Shown here in pieces: positions 17,021-26,462 of a stretch of 64,000 bases of DNA. Location of the stretch: assembly GCA_016000265.1 (NCBI GenBank), contig JAECRL010000005.1, forward strand, positions 124,001 through 188,000, in the 5' to 3' direction. A program made the translations under genes and the position numbers. Position 1 is the stretch's first letter; each line of letters begins with the position of its first letter. The notes under the pieces were generated by a model. That model saw only the letters and a program-made list of their open reading frames with translations, was not told where the DNA came from and did not search any database. The DNA is from Burkholderiales bacterium (GTDB lineage Bacteria; Pseudomonadota; Gammaproteobacteria; Burkholderiales; Burkholderiaceae_C).

Positions 17021-17159
17021 TCAGATGGCAGTCAGGCTTGGGCTTTGCGTTGAAATCTGTTCAGGCTGGGAGCAGACGCTGAGTTTGGGTGGTTCAGTGA
17101 CTCTGGCGATCACGAGCTGACATTCGCCGGGAATCGTCACGCCCGGCGGCTGTGTCAGC

Positions 17160-17855
17160 TCACGCAAGCACGAAGCGGTAGCCCACGCCCGCCTCGGTCA
17201 GCAGGTGCTTGGGCATAGAGGGCGAACGTTCCACCTTCTTGCGCAAGTTCGCCATGTGCACACGCACGTAGTGGGTGTCGTCCCCGTGGCCAGGGCCCCA
17301 GACGGTCTTGAGCAACTGGCTGTGGGTGATGACGCGGTCTGGCTGGCTGGCCAGACTGACCAGTAACTTGTACTCGATGGGGGTCAGGTGCAAGGCCTCG
17401 CCCGAGCGGCTCACTGTGCGCTTGATCAGGTCCACCTCGACATCGCCAAATCGGATCACGCTGTCGCCACTGGGAGTCTGGTGCAAGTGGCGGCGCAACT
17501 GGGCGCGCATGCGGGCCATGAGCTCGCCCGCGCCAAAGGGCTTGACGAGGTAGTCGTCGGCGCCCGCGTCCAGCGCAGCGATCTTGTCGGCCTCGGCGCT
17601 GCGGGCCGAGAGCACCACCACCGGCACGCTGGACCAGGTGCGCAGCTCACGGATCAGCGCCACGCCATCACCATCTGGCAACCCCAGGTCCAACACGATG
17701 ACATCGGGGCGGCGTGTACCCGCCTCGATCAATCCACGCTGAAAGCCATCGGCCTCGAACACTTCATGTCCTTCGGACGCCAGCGTCAAGCGCACGAAGT
17801 GCCGGATGGTGGCGTCGTCTTCGATGATCAGGGTGCGGGGATGCAGGTCACTCAT
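17160..17855 (-). CDS. kdpE: KdpE response regulator
   Basis: An OmpR-type regulator of about 231 residues: receiver domain with LIIEDD, the phosphoacceptor Asp in VIVLDLGLPDGDG and the Lys of DDYLVKPFG, then a winged-helix DNA-binding domain (LTPIEYKLLVSL... ending GVGYRFVLA). It activates kdpFABC under potassium limitation after phosphorylation by KdpD. The start at 17855 (or 17876) overlaps the kdpD stop at 17848, so the two are translationally coupled. The kdpED pair points away from kdpFABC, with kdpD next to the shared 176-bp control region. Confidence 0.95.
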   Translation of the reverse strand: MSDLHPRTLIIEDDATIRHFVRLTLASEGHEVFEADGFQRGLIEAGTRRPDVIVLDLGLPDGDGVALIRELRTWSSVPVVVLSARSAEADKIAALDAGADDYLVKPFGAGELMARMRAQLRRHLHQTPSGDSVIRFGDVEVDLIKRTVSRSGEALHLTPIEYKLLVSLASQPDRVITHSQLLKTVWGPGHGDDTHYVRVHMANLRKKVERSPSMPKHLLTEAGVGYRFVLA

Positions 17856-20622
17856 GGCGTGGTTCGGGTCGCTCAAGGGTTGAATTTACGTGGGTCTGCG
17901 TGCCATCGTCCAGCGGCGGCTGTCCCATGGGCAGCACGACGGTGAAGCGTGCCCCGCCACCGTCGCGCGTCTCGCCACGGATGCACCCACCGTGGGCCTG
18001 CACGATGGCCCGGCAGATGGCCAGCCCCAGGCCCACGCCAGGCAGGGCGCTTTCACGTGCACCGCGCTCGAATTTCTCGAAGATGGCCTCTTCGCGTCCG
18101 GCTGGCAAGCCAGGGCCGTGGTCGTCCAGCGTCAGCACCACGACACCGCTGTGGCTGCGCGCGTGGAGGTCGATGGCGCTGTCCATCGGGGTGTACTTGA
18201 CGGCGTTCTCCAGCAGGTTCACCAGCACCCGCTCGATGAGTACCGCATCCAGGTGCAACAGGGGCAAGTCATCGGCCAGGGTCACGTTCACGGCGCGGCC
18301 TTGCAAGCTGGTCTGGCAGGTGACCAGCGCGCTGCCCACCACCTCTTCCAGCGGCTGCCACTGGCGGTTGAGCTGCACGGCGCCGGCCTCCAGCCGGGCC
18401 ATGTCCAGCAGGTTGTTGACCAGTGCGCCCATGCGCAGTGCGGACTGGCGCATGGCTTGCGCGATGTCGCGCTGCTGCGGCGAGGGTTCAGGCCGGGTCA
18501 GCTCCAGGGTGTCAGCCAGGCCCACCAGACCGGCCAACGGCGTGCGCAGGTCATGGGAGATGGCCGACAGCAGGGAGTTGCGCAAACGCTCGGACTCGAT
18601 CTGCACCGTGCTGGCCTGCGCCACCTCGATGTAGTGGATGCGCTCCAGCGAGATGGCCAGCAGCGAGGCGCAGGTCTCCAGCAGGCGCTGCTGCGGCGTG
18701 CCCCAGGCCGCATCGGGCGGGGGCTCGACCACCAGCACGCCACGGGTGCGCATGGGGGCGCGCAAGGGCAGCACGAGGCAGGGGCTGGCCGCCAAGGTGT
18801 CGGTGCCACGGCCGGCCACGGCGCTCTTGCTGAAGGCCCATTGCGCCACGGCCATGTCGGTTTGTGCGGTGCCGCCAGCCATGGCGTGCAAGTTACCCGC
18901 GTCGTCCGCCACCAGCAAGGCACCTTTGGCGCCGAACTCGGCCGTCAGGAATCGCTGCCCCACCTCGGCCACCTGCTCGGCCATCAAGGCGGAGGACAGG
19001 TCACGCGACATGTCGTAGAGGCTGCGCACACGGTGCTCGCGGCGCGTGGCGGCCTCGGCCTGCACCTTGAGCACGGCGGTGAGCTGTCCGATGGTCAGTG
19101 CGACGGCCAGCATCACGGTGAAGGTGATCAGGTACTGGAAATCGCTGACAGCGAATGAAAACCGTGGCGGCACGAAGAAGAAGTCGAAGAGGCCCACGCC
19201 GACGAACGCAGCCACCACAGCGGGCCCACGCCCGTATTTCAACGCGACCCCAACCACCGTCAGCAAGAACAGCATGACGATGTTTGAAAGCTCCAGAACC
19301 TGAAGCAGCGGCGTCGACGCCAGTGCCGTGACAGCGCAAGCCGCCACCGCCGCGGCATGGCCGTGCCACGCCCAAACGCGGCCGCCGTTGTGCACCAACC
19401 CATCGTTTGGCGCCTGGGCGGCGCGGGCCGTCTCAGGCCCGGCTTGCCGCCCCCCCGAAGGCAAGGAGACCTGCAGCACATCGAGGTCATCGGCCATGGT
19501 GGCAATGCGGTCGGATAAGGCCACTTGCCAGGGCCAGCGTCTTTCATGCCGCCCCATCACCAGACGGGACAGGTTGTGCTCGCGCGCGTAGCGCACCAAC
19601 GCCTGTGCGGCATTGGCGCCAGGCTGCACGGAAACATGGGCACCGAGCTGCTCCGCCAGTTTGAGCGAACGCTCGGTGCGTGCTTCGCGCTGCGGTGAGA
19701 ACCGCTCTGAGGCGGGCGACTCGATGTGTACCGCATGCCAGGGCACATCGAGCTGCGACGCCAGACGCGCACAGCTGCGCACCACCTTCTCGCCGCTGTG
19801 GCCATCGCCAATGCAGGCCAGCAGGGCCTCGCGGTTGGGCCACACGGGACTGACAGCGGCGCGGCGGCGGTAGGCCAACACCTCTCCATCGACGCGGTCG
19901 GCGGTGCGCCGCAAGGCCAGCTCCCGCAAGGCTAGCAGGTTGCCCTTGCGGAAGAAGCCGCTGGCTGCGCGTTCGGCTTGCTCGGGCACGTACACCTTGC
20001 CGGCCTTCAGCCGCCCCAGCAACTCGTCGGGCGGCAGGTCCACCACGACGACCTCGTCGGCCTCATCAAACAGCCTGTCAGGCACCGTCTCCCAGACGCG
20101 GATGCCCGTGATGCCGCTGACGATGTCGTTGAGGCTCTCCAGGTGCTGCACATTCATGGTGGACCACACGTCCACCCCGGCGTCCAGCAGCTCTTGCACG
20201 TCCTGCCATCGCTTGGGATGGCGCGAGCCCGGCGCATTGCTGTGCGCCAACTCGTCGAGCAGCACCAGGGGTTTTTCTTGTCCGGCCGCGAATGCCAGCG
20301 CCGCGTCGATGTCGAATTCCTGCAGCGTCTTGCCGCGGTGAGACACGGCTTTGAGCGGCAGGCGCGGCAGCCCCTCTGCCATGCGCTCGGTGTCCTGGCG
20401 GCCGTGGGTCTCCACCAGGCCCACCACCATTGGCACGCCGCTGCCTTGCAGGGCACGGGCGGCGGCCAGCATGGCCCAGGTTTTGCCCACGCCGGCGGAG
20501 GCGCCAAAAAAGATCTTCAAGCGACCCCGGCGCGCGCGAGCCTCGTCTTGCTGCATTTGCTGGAGCAGGGCGTCTGGGTCGGGGCGGACGCCCGGCGGGT
20601 TCAGGTGGACAGACGTGGGCAT
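17848..20622 (-). CDS. kdpD: KdpD potassium-sensing histidine kinase
   Basis: A 924-residue KdpD with, in order, the N-terminal KdpD domain and its Walker A GASAGVGKTW (about residues 40-49), a universal-stress-protein-like domain (residues 250-375), four closely spaced membrane segments (about 410-505), a GAF-like region and the kinase core. The phosphorylated His lies in SHDLRTPLAGLVG near residue 690, with N and G boxes NLLENAVKYTP and DHGPGLP after it. It senses potassium limitation or turgor at the inner membrane and controls KdpE phosphorylation. Length is close to the family norm of about 900. Confidence 0.97.
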   Translation of the reverse strand: MPTSVHLNPPGVRPDPDALLQQMQQDEARARRGRLKIFFGASAGVGKTWAMLAAARALQGSGVPMVVGLVETHGRQDTERMAEGLPRLPLKAVSHRGKTLQEFDIDAALAFAAGQEKPLVLLDELAHSNAPGSRHPKRWQDVQELLDAGVDVWSTMNVQHLESLNDIVSGITGIRVWETVPDRLFDEADEVVVVDLPPDELLGRLKAGKVYVPEQAERAASGFFRKGNLLALRELALRRTADRVDGEVLAYRRRAAVSPVWPNREALLACIGDGHSGEKVVRSCARLASQLDVPWHAVHIESPASERFSPQREARTERSLKLAEQLGAHVSVQPGANAAQALVRYAREHNLSRLVMGRHERRWPWQVALSDRIATMADDLDVLQVSLPSGGRQAGPETARAAQAPNDGLVHNGGRVWAWHGHAAAVAACAVTALASTPLLQVLELSNIVMLFLLTVVGVALKYGRGPAVVAAFVGVGLFDFFFVPPRFSFAVSDFQYLITFTVMLAVALTIGQLTAVLKVQAEAATRREHRVRSLYDMSRDLSSALMAEQVAEVGQRFLTAEFGAKGALLVADDAGNLHAMAGGTAQTDMAVAQWAFSKSAVAGRGTDTLAASPCLVLPLRAPMRTRGVLVVEPPPDAAWGTPQQRLLETCASLLAISLERIHYIEVAQASTVQIESERLRNSLLSAISHDLRTPLAGLVGLADTLELTRPEPSPQQRDIAQAMRQSALRMGALVNNLLDMARLEAGAVQLNRQWQPLEEVVGSALVTCQTSLQGRAVNVTLADDLPLLHLDAVLIERVLVNLLENAVKYTPMDSAIDLHARSHSGVVVLTLDDHGPGLPAGREEAIFEKFERGARESALPGVGLGLAICRAIVQAHGGCIRGETRDGGGARFTVVLPMGQPPLDDGTQTHVNSTLERPEPRHE

Positions 20623-20644
20623 GGCCGTGAGTGTCGCGCCAAGC

Positions 20645-20754
20645 GCATCAAGAAGGCATCAAATTTGACCCAGGTCCACCCGATGCCGGCACGTTTTCAA
20701 GACCTTGACGCTTTCTTGATGCTCCGAAGCCAAAACTTGGCCACGCCTTGATGC
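20645..20754. promoter_or_regulatory. Repeated GCATCAAG/CTTGATGC half-sites in kdp control region
   Basis: The 176-bp gap between kdpD and the kdp operon has GCATCAAG at 20645 and GCATCAAA 11 bp later at 20656, then TTCTTGATGC at 20713-20722 and CCTTGATGC at 20746-20754. GCATCAAGAA and TTCTTGATGC form a perfect 10-bp inverted repeat. OmpR-family regulators bind direct repeats spaced about one helical turn, so this is the best candidate for KdpE binding. Confidence 0.5.
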
Positions 20755-20798
20755 CGCGCTTCCTACGATTTGAAGCATGTTGAACAAGGAGATTCGCG

Positions 20799-20894
20799 AT
20801 GGACATGCTCTATGTCGCGCTCGGTGCGGCCTTCTGGCTGCTGATGGTGGGCATGGCCCTGGGCTGTGCCCGCCTGAAGGGAGACACACCATGA
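20799..20894 (+). CDS. Small 31-residue membrane ORF at head of kdp operon
   Basis: The reading frame [20 protein letters not shown]... is 31 residues with one hydrophobic segment (about residues 4-22) and a short basic tail. An AAGGAG site lies 12 bases before the ATG. Its stop overlaps the kdpF start as ATGA, the same coupling that links kdpF to kdpA, so it is probably translated. It is distinct from KdpF, which follows. Similar short ORFs occur ahead of kdpF in other bacteria, to my recollection, but its role is unknown. Confidence 0.65.
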   Translation: MDMLYVALGAAFWLLMVGMALGCARLKGDTP

Positions 20895-20983
20895 GTTGGC
20901 TGTATGTGCTGTGCAGCGTCCTGGCGGTGGGCCTGTTGGCTTACCTGCTGGCCGCTTTGCTGAACCCGGAGGATTTCTCATGA
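20891..20983 (+). CDS. kdpF: KdpF small subunit
   Basis: A 30-residue single-span peptide, [22 protein letters not shown] after the Met, ending NPEDFS. This matches KdpF, the small lipid-like stabiliser of the KdpFABC complex, in length, hydrophobicity and the terminal N-x-E-x-F pattern. It overlaps both neighbours by four bases (ATGA with the small ORF before it and with kdpA after it). Confidence 0.93.
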   Translation: MSWLYVLCSVLAVGLLAYLLAALLNPEDFS

Positions 20984-22680
20984 GCACCCAAGCCTGGACT
21001 TTGCTGGCCGTGTTCAGCGCCATCCTGCTGGCACTGTCGTACCCCCTGGGCCGCGCCATCGTCGCGGTGATGGAAGGCCGCGTGGCGTGGCTGCTGCGCG
21101 CGGAAGCCTGGCTGTGCCGCCTCTGCGGCGTGCGCACCGACACCGAGATGGGCTGGCGCCAATACGCCCTGGCCCTGCTGCTGTTCAATGCCTTGGGCGT
21201 CCTGATGGTTTATGCCTTGCAGCGCCTGCAACTGTGGCTGCCGCTCAATCCGCAAGGCCTGGGCAACGTCACACCTGACTCGGCCTTCAACACGGCCATC
21301 AGTTTCGTGACCAACACCAACTGGCAAGGCTATGGCGGAGAAGCCACCATGGGCTACCTCACGCAGATGCTGGGCCTGGCCGTGCAGAACTTCCTGTCGG
21401 CTGCCACGGGCATCGTGGTGGTGGTGGCCCTCATCCGCGGCTTCGTGCGGCACAGCGCGCAAGGCATTGGCAACGCCTGGGTGGACCTGACGCGCGCCAC
21501 GCTGTGGATCTTGCTGCCCCTTTCCCTGGTGCTGGCCCTCTTGCTGGTGCAGCAAGGCACGGTGCAGAACTTCAGCCCCTACCTGGACGTGCACGCCCTG
21601 GAGGCCCCGCAGACCCTGGCCATGGGCCCGGTGGCCTCCCAAGAAGCCATCAAGATGCTGGGCACCAACGGCGGTGGCTTCTTCAATGCCAACTCGGCCC
21701 ACCCCTTCGAGAACCCCACGGCCCTGAGCAACCTGGCGCAGATGCTGGCGATCTTCCTGATCCCGGCCGCGCTGTGCTTCAGCTTCGGGCGCATGGTGGG
21801 TGACAGCCGACAGGGCTGGAGCGTCATCGCCGTGATGTTCACGCTCTTCGTGGCCGGCGCCTGGGCCTCGGCACGCTTCGAGCAGCAGGGCAACCCGCAG
21901 CTGGCAGCTCTGGGCGTGGACCAGAGCCAGCGCGCGGAGCAGGCCGGCGGCAACATGGAGGGCAAGGAGGTGCGCTTTGGCATCGCCGCCTCCACGTTGT
22001 TCGCCACCGTCACCACCGCTGCATCGTGCGGCGCGGTCAACGCCATGCACGACGCCTTCACCCCCCTGGGTGGCATGGTGCCGATGGTCAACATGCAGCT
22101 GGGCGAAGTGGTCTTCGGTGGGGTGGGCACGGGCCTCTACGGCATGCTGGTGTTCGCCATCCTGGCCGTTTTCATCGCGGGCCTGATGATCGGCCGCACG
22201 CCGCAATACCTGGGCAAGAAGATCGAGGCATTCGAGATGAAGATGGTCTCGCTGGCCATCCTCATCACCCCGGTGCTGGTGCTGACCGGCACCGCCATCG
22301 CGGTGAGCACCGAGGCCGGTCGGGCGGGCATCGCCAACCCAGGCCCGCATGGCTTTTCGGAAATCCTCTATGCCTTGACCTCGGCGGCCAACAACAACGG
22401 CAGCGCCTTCGCAGGCCTGTCTGCGAACACGCCCTTCTACAACGTGCTGCTTGCGGTGGCCATGTGGTTCGGCCGCTTCGGCGTGATCGTGCCGGTGCTG
22501 GCCATCGCCGGTGGCCTGGCCGCCAAGAAGCGCCTGGCCGTCACCCCTGGAACCATGCCGACCCATGGGCCGCTGTTCGTGGGCCTGCTGCTGGGCACCG
22601 TGCTGCTGGTGGGCCTGCTGAACTACGTGCCCTCGCTGGCCTTGGGCCCGGTCGTCGAGCACTTGATGCTCTGGAAGTGA
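20980..22680 (+). CDS. kdpA: KdpA potassium-binding channel-like subunit
   Basis: A 566-residue membrane protein with ten or more hydrophobic spans. It carries the four degenerate selectivity loops of the SKT superfamily: [52 protein letters not shown] and [16 protein letters not shown]. KdpA selects and takes up potassium, which KdpB drives inward. The start at 20980 is set by the ATGA overlap with kdpF. kdpB begins 8 bp later. Confidence 0.97.
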   Translation: MSTQAWTLLAVFSAILLALSYPLGRAIVAVMEGRVAWLLRAEAWLCRLCGVRTDTEMGWRQYALALLLFNALGVLMVYALQRLQLWLPLNPQGLGNVTPDSAFNTAISFVTNTNWQGYGGEATMGYLTQMLGLAVQNFLSAATGIVVVVALIRGFVRHSAQGIGNAWVDLTRATLWILLPLSLVLALLLVQQGTVQNFSPYLDVHALEAPQTLAMGPVASQEAIKMLGTNGGGFFNANSAHPFENPTALSNLAQMLAIFLIPAALCFSFGRMVGDSRQGWSVIAVMFTLFVAGAWASARFEQQGNPQLAALGVDQSQRAEQAGGNMEGKEVRFGIAASTLFATVTTAASCGAVNAMHDAFTPLGGMVPMVNMQLGEVVFGGVGTGLYGMLVFAILAVFIAGLMIGRTPQYLGKKIEAFEMKMVSLAILITPVLVLTGTAIAVSTEAGRAGIANPGPHGFSEILYALTSAANNNGSAFAGLSANTPFYNVLLAVAMWFGRFGVIVPVLAIAGGLAAKKRLAVTPGTMPTHGPLFVGLLLGTVLLVGLLNYVPSLALGPVVEHLMLWK

Positions 22681-22688
22681 GACACCCC

Positions 22689-24767
22689 ATGACACACACC
22701 GCTTTCCGTCTGTTCGATGCGGCGCTGATGCGGCCCGCGCTGCTGGACGCCTTCAAGAAGCTCGACCCGCGCGTGCAATGGCGCAACCCCGTGATGTTTG
22801 TCGTCTACGTCGGCAGCATCCTGACCACAGGGCTGAGTGCGCAGGCACTGCTGGCCCAGGGCCACAGCGATGGCGATGCCTCCGCCGGCTTCGTGGTCGC
22901 CATCGCCTTGTGGCTGTGGTTCACCGTGCTGTTTGCCAACTTCGCCGAGGCCCTGGCCGAAGGCCGCAGCAAGGCTCAAGCCGCATCGCTGCGTGACCTC
23001 AAGAAGCAGACCTGGGCGAAAAAGCTCGAAGCGCCACGCAGCGATGCCAATTGGCACCCCATCGAGTCCACCACACTGCGCAAGGGCGACCTGATCATGG
23101 TGCAGGCCGGTGACGTCGTGCCCGCCGACGGTGAGGTGGTCGAAGGCGTGGCCTCGGTGGATGAGAGCGCCATCACGGGCGAGTCGGCCCCGGTCATCCG
23201 CGAATCCGGCGGTGACTTCTCGGCCGTCACTGGCGGCACCCGGGTGCTGTCCGACTGGGTCATGGTGCGGGTGTCGGTGAACCCCGGCGAGACCTTCGTC
23301 GACCGCATGATCGCCATGGTCGAAAGTGCCAAGCGCCAGAAGACGCCCAACGAGATCGCGCTGACGATCCTGCTGGTCGCGCTGACCATCGTCTTCCTGG
23401 TCGTGACGGTGACCCTGCTGCCGTTCTCGGCCTTCGGGGTGTCGGTCGCCCAGTCGGGCTCGCCAGCGTCGATCACCGTGCTGGTGGCCTTGCTGGTGTG
23501 CCTGATCCCGACGACGATCGCGGGTCTGCTTTCGGCCATCGGTGTGGCGGGCATGAGCCGGATGATGCAAGCCAACGTGATCGCGACCTCGGGGCGCGCC
23601 GTCGAAGCCGCCGGGGACGTCGATGTCTTGCTGATGGACAAGACCGGCACCATCACCCTGGGCAACCGCCAGGCCAGCGAGTTCATCCCCGCACCAGGCG
23701 TGCGCAAAGCCGACCTGGCCGAGGTGGCCCAGCTCGCGTCGCTGGCCGATGAAACGCCGGAAGGCCGCAGCGTCGTGGTGCTGGCCAAGCAGCAGTTCGA
23801 CCTGCGCGGTCGCGACTTGCAGGCCTTGGGTGCCAGCTTCGTGCACTTCTCAGCGCAAACGCGCATGAGTGGCGTTGACCTGGGCGAGCGTCAGATCCGC
23901 AAGGGCGCGGCCGAGGCCATTCGTCGGCACGTGGCAGAGCAGGGCGGGCACTTTCCCTCGGCTGTGGACGCCGCTGTGGAAGCGGTGTCGCACAAAGGCG
24001 GCACGCCCTTGGTGGTCGCCGACGGCGCCCGCGTGCTGGGCGTGGTCGAGCTCAAGGACATCGTCAAAGGCGGCATCAAGGAACGCTTCGCCGAGCTGCG
24101 CCGCATGGGCATCAAGACGGTCATGATCACTGGCGACAGCCGCCTGACCGCCGCGGCCATCGCGGCCGAAGCCGGGGTGGACGACTTCCTGGCCGAGGCC
24201 ACGCCCGAGATGAAGCTCAGCCTGATCCGGCAATACCAAGGCGAAGGCAAGCTGGTGGCCATGACGGGCGACGGCACCAACGACGCGCCAGCGCTGGCCC
24301 AGGCTGATGTGGCGGTCGCCATGAACTCGGGCACGCAGGCCGCCAAGGAGGCCAGCAACATGGTTGACCTCGACAGCAACCCGACCAAGCTGATCGAGGT
24401 GGTGGAGACCGGCAAGCAGATGCTGATGACGCGTGGCTCTCTGACCACCTTCAGCATCGCCAACGACGTGGCCAAGTACTTTGCCATCGTGCCGGCGGCC
24501 TTCGTCTCGACCTACCCGCAACTGTCGGCCCTCAATGTGATGGCGCTGACCAGCCCGACCTCGGCAGTGCTGTCGGCGGTGATCTTCAACGCGCTGATCA
24601 TCGTCTTCCTCATCCCGTTGGCACTGAAGGGCGTGCCATACCGCGCGCTCGGTGCGGCCATGCTTTTGCGCCGCAACCTGCTGATCTACGGCCTGGGCGG
24701 CGTGCTGGTGCCTTTTGTTGGCATCAAGGTCATCGACGTGCTGCTCACCGCCATCGGCATGGTGTGA
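22689..24767 (+). CDS. kdpB: KdpB P-type ATPase subunit
   Basis: A 692-residue P-type ATPase. Seen in order: the actuator TGES motif in [11 protein letters not shown], the phosphorylation motif DKTGT with Asp at about residue 317, the nucleotide-domain KGA segment, and the hinge motif [20 protein letters not shown]. It hydrolyses ATP to power potassium uptake through KdpA. The reading frame is open far upstream within kdpA, but the ATG at 22689 gives the family N terminus. kdpC follows after 31 bp. Confidence 0.97.
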   Translation: MTHTAFRLFDAALMRPALLDAFKKLDPRVQWRNPVMFVVYVGSILTTGLSAQALLAQGHSDGDASAGFVVAIALWLWFTVLFANFAEALAEGRSKAQAASLRDLKKQTWAKKLEAPRSDANWHPIESTTLRKGDLIMVQAGDVVPADGEVVEGVASVDESAITGESAPVIRESGGDFSAVTGGTRVLSDWVMVRVSVNPGETFVDRMIAMVESAKRQKTPNEIALTILLVALTIVFLVVTVTLLPFSAFGVSVAQSGSPASITVLVALLVCLIPTTIAGLLSAIGVAGMSRMMQANVIATSGRAVEAAGDVDVLLMDKTGTITLGNRQASEFIPAPGVRKADLAEVAQLASLADETPEGRSVVVLAKQQFDLRGRDLQALGASFVHFSAQTRMSGVDLGERQIRKGAAEAIRRHVAEQGGHFPSAVDAAVEAVSHKGGTPLVVADGARVLGVVELKDIVKGGIKERFAELRRMGIKTVMITGDSRLTAAAIAAEAGVDDFLAEATPEMKLSLIRQYQGEGKLVAMTGDGTNDAPALAQADVAVAMNSGTQAAKEASNMVDLDSNPTKLIEVVETGKQMLMTRGSLTTFSIANDVAKYFAIVPAAFVSTYPQLSALNVMALTSPTSAVLSAVIFNALIIVFLIPLALKGVPYRALGAAMLLRRNLLIYGLGGVLVPFVGIKVIDVLLTAIGMV

Positions 24768-24798
24768 CGCCACCTGAACACACGCAAAGGAGAACCCC

Positions 24799-25398
24799 AT
24801 GAGCACCCTCATCCGTCCCGCAGTCAGCCTCTTTGTGGCCTTCACCGTGGTCACCGGCCTGGCCTATCCGCTGGCCGTCACGGGCGTGGCCAGCGCGGTC
24901 TTCCCCGCACAAGCTGCCGGTAGCCTGGTGCAGCAAGGCGGACAGACCGTCGGCTCCCGACTGATCGGGCAGAGCTTTGTGCAGCCCGAGCACTTCTGGT
25001 CGCGCCCTTCGGCCACCGCACCCACGCCCTACAACGCGGCCAACTCGGGTGGCGCTAACCAGGGCCCACTGAACCCTGCGCTGGTGGAGGCCGTACAAGG
25101 CCGCATCGCGGCGCTGAAGGCGGCAGATCCTGCCAACACCCTGCCCATCCCTGTGGACCTGGTGACGACATCGGCCAGCGGCCTGGACCCGCACATCAGT
25201 GTCGCTGCTGCGCTCTATCAGGTCGGGCGCGTCGCCCGCGTGCGCCACCTCAGCGAAGACACCGTGCGCCAGGCGGTGCTGCGCCACACCGAGCAGCCCC
25301 TGATGGGCTTCTTGGGTGAGGCACGCGTCCATGTGCTGGCGCTCAACCTGGACCTGGACCGGCTGGCTGAGACAACAGCCACCGGCCATGCCAGCTGA
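24799..25398 (+). CDS. kdpC: KdpC subunit
   Basis: A 199-residue protein with one N-terminal membrane span (SLFVAFTVVTGLAYPLAVTG) and a periplasmic domain with the conserved GSRLIGQ.F..PEHFWSRPSAT block and the SGLDPHIS motif. KdpC helps couple ATP hydrolysis to potassium transport in the KdpFABC complex. AAAGGAG precedes the ATG. It is the last gene of the operon and converges on xdhC with 148 bp between; no strong terminator was seen there. Confidence 0.97.
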   Translation: MSTLIRPAVSLFVAFTVVTGLAYPLAVTGVASAVFPAQAAGSLVQQGGQTVGSRLIGQSFVQPEHFWSRPSATAPTPYNAANSGGANQGPLNPALVEAVQGRIAALKAADPANTLPIPVDLVTTSASGLDPHISVAAALYQVGRVARVRHLSEDTVRQAVLRHTEQPLMGFLGEARVHVLALNLDLDRLAETTATGHAS

Positions 25399-25546
25399 CA
25401 GATCCACGGTCAGGAGATCCCATCCTGTGGGCTCAGCCATTGCGTTCGCGTGTGCAGTTTGGGGCGGCCAGCGACACTCCGAAACCAGCCCCCAGTCGAA
25501 CCGATCGGCGCCAGTTCTCGCCCGCATGAGGCATCCATGCGCTGAT

Positions 25547-26461
25547 TCAGCCACCGCACTGCAGCAGCTGCGCCACCACCGAGACGGCGATGACGGCGGG
25601 CTCTTTGCCCGGCAGCCCGGGCAGGCCGATGGGGCAGGTCAGGCGCGCGATGGCGTCAGACGCCACGCCTTGCGCGGCCAGCCGGTGCAGGAACTTGGTG
25701 CGCTTGGTTTGCGAGCCGATGAGGCCGGCGAAGGCGAAGTCGCCGCGCTGCAGCACGGCGTGGATGATGCGCAGGTCCAGGTCGTGGCGGTGGGTGAGCA
25801 CCAGGTGGCAGGCGCCGGCGGGTGCGTCGGCCACCTCGGCTTCGGCCTGCTCGGTGCTGACGAAGTGGATGTGAGGCGGCAGGGCCGCCAGCTCGGCTGG
25901 CGTGGGCAGGCCGGGGGCGTCGGCATCGCAGGTTTCGGCGGGGTCGGCGCGTTCGTCGATCCAGCGCACGGTGCAGTCGATGTCGGTCAGCAGCTTGACG
26001 ATGGCCTGGCCCACGTGACCGGCGCCGTGAAGCTCCAGGTGGAAGCGCGGCGGGGGCACGGCCCAGGCTTGAAGGGTGGCGTCGGTCAGGGGCTCGAAGG
26101 CCAGCTCGACCACGCCGCCGCAGCATTGGCCCAGCGTGGGGCCGAGGGCGAAGGTTCGTTGCCAGGCGGCCGGTGGCTTGTTGGCCATTCGGGCTTCGGC
26201 CAGCGCTTGGCGGGCCAGGTCGATGGCTTGCCATTCGAGGTGGCCGCCGCCGATCGTTCCCAAGACGGTTCCAAGAACTTCACCGCCGTGTTCATCACCG
26301 CCCACCAGCATGCGCACACCCGCCTCGCGCGGCGTGGAGCCCCGGATGGCGTGCACGCGCACCACCAGCGCGGGCCGCCCGGCCGCGAGCCACTGCGTGG
26401 CGAGGTGGCGCAGGTGGCGGGCGCTCAGTGTGCTCAGTGCGTTCATGGCGCTGGCCGTCAT
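25547..26461 (-). CDS. xdhC: XdhC, molybdenum cofactor insertion factor
   Basis: XdhC binds sulfurated molybdenum cofactor and delivers it to xanthine dehydrogenase. The 304-residue protein has the N-terminal block VRVHAIRGSTPREAGVRMLV, the GTIGGGHLEWQAI motif, a Cys pair in GQCCGG that fits cofactor or iron handling, and a C-terminal Rossmann domain (LELHGAGHVGQAIVKLL). The start at 26461 overlaps the xdhB end region, so it is translationally coupled to xdhB. Gene order xdhABC matches Rhodobacter and other proteobacteria. Confidence 0.93.
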   Translation of the reverse strand: MTASAMNALSTLSARHLRHLATQWLAAGRPALVVRVHAIRGSTPREAGVRMLVGGDEHGGEVLGTVLGTIGGGHLEWQAIDLARQALAEARMANKPPAAWQRTFALGPTLGQCCGGVVELAFEPLTDATLQAWAVPPPRFHLELHGAGHVGQAIVKLLTDIDCTVRWIDERADPAETCDADAPGLPTPAELAALPPHIHFVSTEQAEAEVADAPAGACHLVLTHRHDLDLRIIHAVLQRGDFAFAGLIGSQTKRTKFLHRLAAQGVASDAIARLTCPIGLPGLPGKEPAVIAVSVVAQLLQCGG

Positions 26462-26462
26462 C

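Larger units (their letters stand above)
15768..17159. other. Gene-poor decay island
   Basis: This 1.4-kb stretch between the LysR gene and kdpE contains no intact gene. It holds a frameshifted antitoxin (15809-16077), a truncated RhuM gene (16307-16560), hairpins and direct repeats (16591-16749) and a faint C-terminal relic (16783-17020). From 17021 to 17159 nothing recognisable was seen. The accumulation of broken accessory genes marks a site of past insertion and loss. Confidence 0.75.

Noticed and set aside
20941..22695. Minus-strand frame opposite kdpA
   Set aside because: His/Gln-rich composition and no family match, while kdpA selectivity-loop motifs are intact on the plus strand.
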